Assembly (NCBI GenBank): GCA_029932445.1
Contig: JAOZQB010000057.1
Coordinates: 1 to 5,578 of the forward strand
Length of the DNA: 5,578 nucleotides
Reading direction: 5' to 3'
Origin: Bacteroidales bacterium
Lineage (GTDB): Bacteria > Bacteroidota > Bacteroidia > Bacteroidales > JAADGE01
Position numbers and translations under genes: made by a program. Shown here piece after piece: positions 1-5,578 of this stretch. Below the pieces are notes generated by a model. It saw nothing but the letters and a program-made list of their open reading frames with translations, was not told where the DNA came from and ran no database searches. Every line of letters begins with the position of its first letter. Position 1 is the stretch's first letter.

Positions 1-36
1 ATTTTTAATCTTCAAATGCAACTATTTCTCATTAAA

Positions 37-80
37 TATGTTTTATAAAAAAAGTTTCATAAATAGAAATAATTTTTCTA
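37..80 (+). promoter_or_regulatory. Leader of the two-gene operon with a weak promoter-like element and a small hairpin
   Basis: The 97 bases before the first gene contain no supported coding sequence. TATGTTTT at 37-44 resembles the Bacteroidota -7 element (TAnnTTTG) in five of its six fixed positions, but I see no convincing -33 element at the right distance, so the promoter is tentative. Downstream, TAGAAA (64-69) and TTTCTA (75-80) form a perfect 6-bp inverted repeat with a 5-base loop, ending 17 bases before the ATG. It is too weak and T-poor on its 3' side for a terminator; it could be a leader hairpin or an operator half-site pair. No Shine-Dalgarno sequence precedes the ATG at 98, which is normal for Bacteroidota. 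Confidence 0.25.
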
Positions 81-97
81 AGTTCGTGAATTGAAAA

Positions 98-2719
98 ATG
101 AAAAAAACTGCAAAAAAAAATTCTGTTTTTTTTCTTTTAATTCTGTTACTAATTTCTGTTTCGGGTTTCGGGCAGAAAACAGTTTTAAAAGGGATTTGTG
201 ATATTAAAAATGATGCTTTAAATAAAAATGTTATTGAGCTGAAAGGAACTTGGGAATTTTATAATAAGCAGCTTTACTTACCTTCTGATTTTAAGAATAA
301 AACAATAACAAAACCGGAATATCTTCCTGTTCCGGGCCTGTGGAATAAAGTAAAAAAAGATAAATCCGACGGCGGACTTGGTTACGGCACCTATCGTGTG
401 CAAATTATTAATACAAAAAAAGATAAATTATACGGTATTAATTTAAATCGAGTTCAATCTTCTTATAAAATATGGATTAATAATAAGTTACTGAAAGAAA
501 ACGGAATTGTCGGAAAAAATAAAGAAACTTCAAAACCCGAATGGTCCTCATCCGATATTATTTTTAAAGCAAGCGGAGATTCAACCCAAATCATTTTACA
601 AGTAAGTAATTTTTATCATAAAAAGGGCGGTATTGAACATTCACCAATTTTTTCCGAAGCAAAAACGCTTAGTGAAAACGGGTGGGAAAAAATTGCTTGG
701 AATATCCTGCTTCTCGGTATATTTTTAATTATGGCAGCATACCATTTTTCTGCATTTTTATTCAGAAAAAATGATAAATCGAATTTATATTTTTCCCTAA
801 CTTTAATTTTTTCCGCACTATTTTCAATGACTGTAGGAGAAATTATACTTATGGATCTGTTCCCGTCATTAAATTGGGAAATTTTAATTAAAATAAATTA
901 CATTTCAAATTATTTAAGATCATTGTTTTTCTCCTTGTTTATTTATTATGTTTTTCCTAAAGAATTAAACAAATCGTTTTTTAAAATATTAACCGGTTTT
1001 GTCACTGCAATAATAATTTTCATCATTGTCGTTCCGGCAATTATCTATACTAAAACTTTATTTATATTTTTAATAATAACCGGCATTATCTTAATTTATG
1101 TCATATACGGACAAATTAAAGCTATTATAAATAAACGACCGGGAGCTGTATATTCTTTTCTGGGAGTATTATTTTTACTTGGCACTTCCGTTAATGACAT
1201 TTTAAAAGAATTACAAATTATTGATACTTTTTCTCTGACCATTTTCGGTATTTTTATTTTTATTATTTTACATTCCTATCTGATTACGCTTCAAAATACG
1301 TTCTCATACAAAGCAATCAAACGAATTATTGAAAATATCAGAATCAGAAGTACAGTTAAAGATGTCCTTTTTTCGGCAGAATCTTATGATTTAACAGCTC
1401 CTTTAAAAGCAATTTCTGAAGTCATTGAAACCGATCGCTCATTAATTTTTATTAATTCCGAAAATGATTGGATAGCAACAAATGAATATTTAAAGAAAAC
1501 AGACAGTACTAAAACCATTCAAATAAAAGTATTTTCAGGAATAGAAAATACATACTTTTCATCCTTTAACGTAAAAAAAGCAATTTCATTAAAAGAACCG
1601 ACATATACAATTATCAGAGATACCGTAAAAGCAAAAGATCTAAAATATTTCGAAGACTCAGGGATTTATTCCGCATTATCTTATCCGCTGATAAAGGATG
1701 ACAATGTTATGGGTCTGTTATATTTTGAAAATTATAAAGGGAAAAATGATTTTAATAAATTTACAATTGAAATTTTAGAAGATATTAAACCGCAAATTCT
1801 TGTATTTACGGACAATTATACGGCATATAACAATTTAAAGAAACTTAATGCTAAATTAGAAAAAGAAGTTTATAATAAAACGAAAGAAATTGAAGCAAGA
1901 ACAGATGAACTTAAAATATTGAGAAATAAACTGGAAAAACAAAATATCCAAACTTTTAAAATTTCTCAAGAATTACAAAAACAAACTGAAGAAATTAATG
2001 ACGGAATTAATTATTCCGAGAAAATTCAAAAAGCACTTTTAACAGACGAAAAAAATCTTAAAAATTTCTTTCCCGAAAGTTTTATTTTTCACCGTACGAT
2101 AAATAAGCTGATCAGTACATTTTATTGGTATCATCAAATCAATACTAATGAAATTATATATGCTTCCGTAAATTCACGGGGATCCGATGTAAGCAGTGCT
2201 TTAATTTCAATTTTAACAACACAACTTTTAAACGATATCATTATTTACAATCACAATTATTCGCCGAAAATTATTTTAAATCAAATTCAGGAAAGCTTTG
2301 AAAAATATTCTGAGAAAATCGGTGCTGTTGAAATTGTACTTTTTTATTACAACAAAGAGAAACAAGAAATTTTATTTTCCGGTGCAAATCTTTCTTTATT
2401 CTATTCTTATGAAAACCATTTGATTGAATATAAATCAAATGACAAACCCTTGCAAGGTAAAAGCGAAAATAATAATTCCAAACGGTTTTTTTCAAATAAA
2501 AAAATTAACATAAAAACAAATACAAGTATATTTATTTGTGCAGGTAATATGGAATGTAATGACAAAAATTCAAAACCGGGTTTAAATCAAAAAAAGAAAC
2601 TCATCAGTCAATTAACTAATATCACTGACTACAAAGATGATATCTTAAAAGAGAAATTTCAAGATTTTTTTTCGGACACACAAAAAGAAGATATTTTAAT
2701 TACGGGAATAAAATTCTGA
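98..2719 (+). CDS. 7TMR-DISM membrane receptor with GAF-like domain and degenerate SpoIIE/PPM phosphatase domain (probable pseudophosphatase)
   Basis: Complete 873-aa inner-membrane receptor. A signal peptide (residues 1-25, cleavage likely before Gln26) supports the ATG at 98. Residues about 45-190 form a periplasmic Gal-binding-like jelly roll of the 7TMR-DISM family, with 'GTWEFY' (50-55), 'VPGLWN' (78-83), 'GYGTYR' (95-100), 'SYKIWINNK' (122-130) and 'LQVSNF' (167-172). Seven hydrophobic helices follow at roughly 199-221, 228-247, 270-287, 294-316, 318-338, 350-370 and 377-397. A GAF-like domain (about 426-572) and a charged coiled coil (about 574-640) lead into the SpoIIE-like region (about 640-873), introduced by 'INYSEKIQKALL' (637-648). 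Aligned by eye with its neighbour, the metal-binding motifs are replaced: ISTFY (672-676), VNSRGSD (691-697), GAVE (742-745), CAGN (814-817) and KEDIL (863-867); only Asp865 is kept. It is therefore probably catalytically dead and acts as a sensor or scaffold; this role is inferred. Ligand unknown. First gene of a two-gene operon. Confidence 0.9.
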   Translation: MKKTAKKNSVFFLLILLLISVSGFGQKTVLKGICDIKNDALNKNVIELKGTWEFYNKQLYLPSDFKNKTITKPEYLPVPGLWNKVKKDKSDGGLGYGTYRVQIINTKKDKLYGINLNRVQSSYKIWINNKLLKENGIVGKNKETSKPEWSSSDIIFKASGDSTQIILQVSNFYHKKGGIEHSPIFSEAKTLSENGWEKIAWNILLLGIFLIMAAYHFSAFLFRKNDKSNLYFSLTLIFSALFSMTVGEIILMDLFPSLNWEILIKINYISNYLRSLFFSLFIYYVFPKELNKSFFKILTGFVTAIIIFIIVVPAIIYTKTLFIFLIITGIILIYVIYGQIKAIINKRPGAVYSFLGVLFLLGTSVNDILKELQIIDTFSLTIFGIFIFIILHSYLITLQNTFSYKAIKRIIENIRIRSTVKDVLFSAESYDLTAPLKAISEVIETDRSLIFINSENDWIATNEYLKKTDSTKTIQIKVFSGIENTYFSSFNVKKAISLKEPTYTIIRDTVKAKDLKYFEDSGIYSALSYPLIKDDNVMGLLYFENYKGKNDFNKFTIEILEDIKPQILVFTDNYTAYNNLKKLNAKLEKEVYNKTKEIEARTDELKILRNKLEKQNIQTFKISQELQKQTEEINDGINYSEKIQKALLTDEKNLKNFFPESFIFHRTINKLISTFYWYHQINTNEIIYASVNSRGSDVSSALISILTTQLLNDIIIYNHNYSPKIILNQIQESFEKYSEKIGAVEIVLFYYNKEKQEILFSGANLSLFYSYENHLIEYKSNDKPLQGKSENNNSKRFFSNKKINIKTNTSIFICAGNMECNDKNSKPGLNQKKKLISQLTNITDYKDDILKEKFQDFFSDTQKEDILITGIKF
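459..486 (+). repeat. Copy 1 of a near-identical 28-base intragenic repeat (paralogue homology)
   Basis: Bases 459-486 match 3091-3118 in the second gene at 27 of 28 positions (A versus T at the 14th base). Both encode the 'SYKIWINNK' strand of the periplasmic jelly-roll domain. It is the strongest nucleotide-level similarity I found between the two genes; a second one, 18 identical bases encoding 'ILNQIQ', lies at 2273-2290 and 4887-4904. It reflects common descent, or local gene conversion, rather than a mobile repeat. Confidence 0.7.
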
Positions 2720-2723
2720 CATG
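2717..2723 (+). other. One-base gene junction, likely translational coupling
   Basis: The TGA stop of the first receptor (2717-2719) is separated from the ATG of the second (2721-2723) by a single C. No room exists for a separate promoter outside coding sequence, and no Shine-Dalgarno sequence sits at the usual distance. Co-transcription is very likely, and re-initiation by terminating ribosomes is plausible; this would fix the ratio of the two receptor chains. Confidence 0.8.
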
Positions 2724-5369
2724 CTCAAGAAAAAAAGAACATATTACGGTATTCTGTTTTTTGCACTTTTAAATTTAATTGCATTTAAAAGTGAGAGTCA
2801 ACCTACTGCAACAGAAGGAAAACTTGATTTAAGCTCCTTTAATTTTAAGGAAAATAAATTTGTTAAATTAACCGGGGTATGGGAATTTTATCCTTCTAAA
2901 TTTTATAATCCTTCAGATTTCAAAAAAGGAACTGAAGAAATTCCTAAATTTGTCAGCATTCCTTCGTTATGGAACAAAGCCCTTTTCCCCGATACAAAAA
3001 AACCTAATATCGGTTTCGGCACTTACCGATTACAAATAAAAATTCCTGACAGTATTAATATTTTTGCCTTGAGATTAAAACGTATTGAAACTTCTTATAA
3101 AATTTGGATTAATAATAAACAAATTATTGAAGTAGGGAAAATCGGAAATACTGTTGAAACAGCATATCCTCAACAAAAAACCGTTACAAAAATATTTTCA
3201 ACAGATAAAACCGATTTAGATTTAATCATACAAGTCAGTAATTTTAAACATCGAAAAGGAGGAATAGCAAATTCGATAGTATTAGGCCCTGCAGACCAAG
3301 TAATTACGAAAACGAAACAAGCACGCGGATATGAAATTTTCATTATCGGTGTATTAATTATTATGGCTGTTTTCCATTTAGGACTTTATATTGTAAGAAG
3401 AAAAGATCGGTCTTTGCTCTTTTTTGGTTTATTGTTAATTACAGAAATAATCAGTATGTCCGTAAACGGAGAAACATTACTGACATATTATTTTCCGAAT
3501 ACGGATTGGCTGATTCTCAAAAGAACAGATTACATCAGTAATTTTGCACGAGTTACATTTTTTGCTTTATTCTTTTTTTATCTTTATAAACCGATTATCA
3601 ACAAATATTTTGTCCTGGCATTATCAGGAATTAATATTCTGTTGACATTATTTGTATTGTTTACTGATTTACATACTTTTTCCTTCACCTTATTCATTTT
3701 TCTGATTCTTTCGGCATTGACTTTAGTTTATGTTCTGTACGCACAATTTAAAGTATTGTTTGAAAAAAAAGAAGGTGCTTTAATCCCTCTTATCGGGACT
3801 TTAGCGTTATTAATCACTGCTGTAAATGACACATTATATGTTTCCGGATTCTTTAATTCAATATATTTAGTTCCCGTCGGTTTGTTTGTATTTATTTTTT
3901 CGCAATCCTATTCATTATCTTTTAATTTCTCAAAACTCTATAAACATAAAGAAGAGTTAAACAATTTAATCTCTGACATTGAAGACCTTAAAAATGATCT
4001 TCTAATAAATAAAAGTTTTGACATTTATAATTCTTTCGAAATTTTATGTCAAAATATGAATGCTGACAGAGCTATTCTGTTTACTTTAAATGAGAAAAAT
4101 GAAACCGAATTTAAAGCTAATTTCCCGAAAGAAGAATTTAATAAATATCAAGAGCAATATCCTCAAGGTACAATAATTCGAGCAATTAAACATAAAGAAA
4201 CAGTTATAATTCACAAAACATCGGGGAGTTCTTATTACAATAAAAATTATTTAACTAAATATCCTGCAAATTCATCACTAACTGTTCCTTTTAAAGTTTC
4301 CGGTCAAATAAAAGCCATTGCATATTTTGAAACAAATGATAAAAAACATTCGTTTACCAAGCATAACGGACAGGTTTTGGAAGGAATAGCAACTCAAGTT
4401 ATCGGATTAATCAACAGTTCTGATTTATTTATTAAAACAGAAAATATTCAAAAAAATCTGGAAAAAATTATTGAAGCACGAACGAAAGATGTAACAAATC
4501 AAAAAAATCTACTGGAAAATCAAAAAGATGAAATAGAAGCCGTTAATAATCAACTTACGGAAAAACATGAAGAAATTCAAACTAAAAATACGATTATTAC
4601 GGAAAATATTCAATCGGCCGGTTTAATTCAATCGGCACTTTTACCGGATGATAAATATCTTTATACCTTATTTGAAGATATTTTTATATTGTTCAGACCC
4701 AAAGAAATTGTAAGCGGAGATTTTTATCAAGTTAATGAAGTAAAAACAGATATCAGTGAAAAAAATATCATTTTTACACTTGCAGATTGTACGGGACACG
4801 GTGTTCCCGGTGTTTTAATGTCATTAATAGGAAATGATCTTATTAAAAATGTCGTAATAAACCGAAAAATATATAAACCTGCCGGCATTTTAAATCAAAT
4901 TCAGAAAGATATTGCCAAAAAATTAACTCAATCCGAAGATACTAAAAAAATTAAAGACGGAATGGATATGGCCGTCATTAATTATAATCCGGCTAATTAC
5001 ATGCTTGAATATGCCGGTGCAAAAATTGATTTGCTTATTTTACGAAACAATAAAATCACTGAAGTAAAAGCTGACAGACTATCAATAAGTGCGGAACGTC
5101 ATAAAAAATTGAAAGACAGGAATTTTAAAAATTACAAAATTCAATTAAAAAAAGGCGATGTTTTATATTTGGCAACAGACGGATATCAAGATCAATTCGG
5201 AGGTGAAAACGATACAAAATTTATGAAGAAAAATTTCAAAGCTTTATTTGAGGAAATCGGTAACTTGCAATTTGTTATTCAACGAAGCCGCTTACTTAAA
5301 ACCTTAAACAAATGGCAAGGAAAAAATATTCAAAATGATGATATTACCGTAATCGGAATAAAAATTTAA
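2721..5369 (+). CDS. 7TMR-DISM membrane receptor with GAF-like domain and intact SpoIIE/PPM-type serine phosphatase domain
   Basis: Complete 882-aa inner-membrane receptor phosphatase, predicted to sense a periplasmic ligand and dephosphorylate a Ser/Thr-phosphorylated cytoplasmic protein with Mn/Mg. An N-terminal signal-like hydrophobic segment (about 7-22) supports the ATG at 2721. The Gal-binding-like periplasmic domain spans about 45-192 ('GVWEFY' 52-57, 'IPSLWN' 80-85, 'GFGTYR' 98-103, 'SYKIWINNK' 125-133, 'QVSNF' 171-175). Seven helices lie near 203-224, 231-248, 272-290, 294-314, 321-341, 352-371 and 380-400. A GAF-like domain (about 432-566) and a coiled coil (about 568-630) precede 'IQSALLP' (636-642) and the phosphatase domain (about 650-882). 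Its family motifs are all present: SGDFY with Asp667, ADCTGHG (688-694, Asp689), DGMD (746-749), ATDG (818-821, Asp820) and NDDIT (872-876). SpoIIE-type enzymes often act on STAS-domain anti-anti-sigma factors, but no such partner is encoded here, so the substrate is unknown. Paralogue of the gene just upstream. Confidence 0.93.
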   Translation: MLKKKRTYYGILFFALLNLIAFKSESQPTATEGKLDLSSFNFKENKFVKLTGVWEFYPSKFYNPSDFKKGTEEIPKFVSIPSLWNKALFPDTKKPNIGFGTYRLQIKIPDSINIFALRLKRIETSYKIWINNKQIIEVGKIGNTVETAYPQQKTVTKIFSTDKTDLDLIIQVSNFKHRKGGIANSIVLGPADQVITKTKQARGYEIFIIGVLIIMAVFHLGLYIVRRKDRSLLFFGLLLITEIISMSVNGETLLTYYFPNTDWLILKRTDYISNFARVTFFALFFFYLYKPIINKYFVLALSGINILLTLFVLFTDLHTFSFTLFIFLILSALTLVYVLYAQFKVLFEKKEGALIPLIGTLALLITAVNDTLYVSGFFNSIYLVPVGLFVFIFSQSYSLSFNFSKLYKHKEELNNLISDIEDLKNDLLINKSFDIYNSFEILCQNMNADRAILFTLNEKNETEFKANFPKEEFNKYQEQYPQGTIIRAIKHKETVIIHKTSGSSYYNKNYLTKYPANSSLTVPFKVSGQIKAIAYFETNDKKHSFTKHNGQVLEGIATQVIGLINSSDLFIKTENIQKNLEKIIEARTKDVTNQKNLLENQKDEIEAVNNQLTEKHEEIQTKNTIITENIQSAGLIQSALLPDDKYLYTLFEDIFILFRPKEIVSGDFYQVNEVKTDISEKNIIFTLADCTGHGVPGVLMSLIGNDLIKNVVINRKIYKPAGILNQIQKDIAKKLTQSEDTKKIKDGMDMAVINYNPANYMLEYAGAKIDLLILRNNKITEVKADRLSISAERHKKLKDRNFKNYKIQLKKGDVLYLATDGYQDQFGGENDTKFMKKNFKALFEEIGNLQFVIQRSRLLKTLNKWQGKNIQNDDITVIGIKI
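3091..3118 (+). repeat. Copy 2 of the 28-base intragenic repeat
   Basis: Partner of bases 459-486, differing at one base. It lies at the equivalent position of the second gene (offset by only three codons), in the segment coding for the conserved 'SYKIWINNK' of the periplasmic domain. Confidence 0.7.
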
Positions 5370-5520
5370 CGGGTTTTCATGAAACATCCATTCTAAACTA
5401 TTAACACCCGGGTGATTGACTAATGCAGTTTCATAAATAAAGTTCATATACGGGTGCTCCCTGCCTGCCGGCAGACAGCTTTATGACCTTTGAAAATTAT
5501 AAAAACAGAACATGAAAACA
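5370..5520. other. 151-base spacer after the operon, with three short palindromes
   Basis: Between the last stop codon and the terminator no standard gene is supported. The spacer holds three palindromes: TTTCATGAAA (5375-5384), CACCCGGGTG (5405-5414) and the longer GC-rich one at 5461-5478, which is listed separately. CGGGTG recurs at 5409-5414 and 5451-5456, and a 13-base string at 5427-5439 also occurs before the first gene at 53-65. A 47-codon reading frame on the minus strand (5304-5447) crosses it but is weak. Confidence 0.6.
5461..5478. repeat. GC-rich 18-base imperfect palindrome, possible dispersed repeat
   Basis: Bases 5461-5478 read CTGCCTGCCGGCAGACAG. The two 9-base halves are self-complementary except for one C/A mismatch (5464/5475). 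The core TGCCGGCA is a perfect palindrome, and the element is far richer in G and C than the AT-rich DNA around it. Short palindromes of the form CTGCCTGCCGGCAGGCAG recur in many copies in some bacterial genomes, from memory, so a dispersed REP-like element is a reasonable inference. Only one copy is in this window, so dispersal cannot be shown here. Confidence 0.5.
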
Positions 5521-5551
5521 AAAAAAACCGGCTCTGAACACCGGTTTTTTT
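5521..5551. terminator. Perfect symmetric intrinsic terminator (bidirectional)
   Basis: A run of seven A then CCGG (5521-5531) and CCGG then seven T (5541-5551) are exact reverse complements, with a 9-base loop at 5532-5540. On the plus strand this gives a CCGG stem extended by A-T pairs and a T-rich tail, the classic intrinsic terminator shape; by symmetry it works equally on the minus strand. It lies 151 bases after the stop of the phosphatase gene, so the transcript would carry a long 3' UTR containing the palindromes. The symmetry suggests that a gene converging from the right shares it. Confidence 0.85.
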
Positions 5552-5578
5552 ATTTTCATAAATGAATGTTTAGTCTTC

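Noticed and set aside
1..97. Riboswitch, tRNA or small RNA gene in the leader
   Set aside because: Only one 6-bp hairpin with a 5-base loop is visible; no conserved RNA fold or tRNA arms can be drawn.
2271..2495. 74-codon open frame on the minus strand
   Set aside because: It lies wholly inside the phosphatase-like domain of the first receptor, has no recognisable motif or start signal, and the plus-strand frame there aligns with its paralogue. It is a shadow frame.
2015..2716. The divergent C-terminal region as a frameshifted or sequencing-damaged phosphatase domain
   Set aside because: The frame stays aligned with the paralogue from end to end, including matching segments between each altered motif (ILNQIQ, SGAN/AGAK, and the terminal DI..IGI-like strand). 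Point substitutions, not a frameshift, explain the motif loss.
98..5369. A histidine kinase or diguanylate cyclase output domain, as in many 7TMR-DISM proteins
   Set aside because: No H-box, N-box or GGDEF/EAL motif is present in either protein; the C-terminal motifs of the second are those of SpoIIE-type phosphatases.
5370..5578. CRISPR array or insertion sequence end in the trailing spacer
   Set aside because: There are no regularly spaced direct repeats, no transposase fragment and no paired terminal inverted repeats with target-site duplication; the palindromes differ from each other.

Overview
The window is strongly AT-rich. It reads as a piece of a Bacteroidota chromosome (Bacteroidales- or Flavobacteriales-like): A-rich start regions without a Shine-Dalgarno sequence, a signal peptide of the type that cleaves just before Gln, and the 7TMR-DISM plus SpoIIE-type phosphatase architecture with its 'IQ.ALLP' lead-in helix, common in that phylum. 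No close genus can be named from the sequence alone.

Layout: bases 1-97 are a non-coding leader with a small perfect hairpin. Bases 98-2719 and 2721-5369 are two complete genes in the same orientation, one base apart. They are full-length paralogues (873 and 882 aa) with the same domain order: signal peptide, periplasmic Gal-binding-like (jelly-roll) domain of the 7TMR-DISM family, seven transmembrane helices, cytoplasmic GAF-like domain, coiled coil, and a C-terminal PPM/SpoIIE-type serine phosphatase domain. Bases 5370-5578 are non-coding or nearly so. They hold three short palindromes, one of them a GC-rich element that looks like a dispersed repeat, and a perfect, symmetric (bidirectional) intrinsic terminator at 5521-5551.

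The main point of interest is the asymmetry between the two paralogues. The second protein keeps every recognisable metal-binding motif of the SpoIIE family (SGDFY, ADCTGHG, DGMD, ATDG, NDDIT). The first has lost almost all of them at the aligned positions (ISTFY, VNSRGSD, GAVE, CAGN, KEDIL), yet keeps an intact 2.6-kb reading frame, its sensor and membrane parts, and structural motifs of the phosphatase fold. The simplest reading is a co-expressed pair of membrane receptors, one an active phosphatase and one a pseudophosphatase. They may form a hetero-oligomer, or the inactive one may bind the same ligand or substrate without catalysis. The ligand, the phosphoprotein substrate and the downstream pathway cannot be read from this window, because no anti-sigma, STAS or kinase gene is present.
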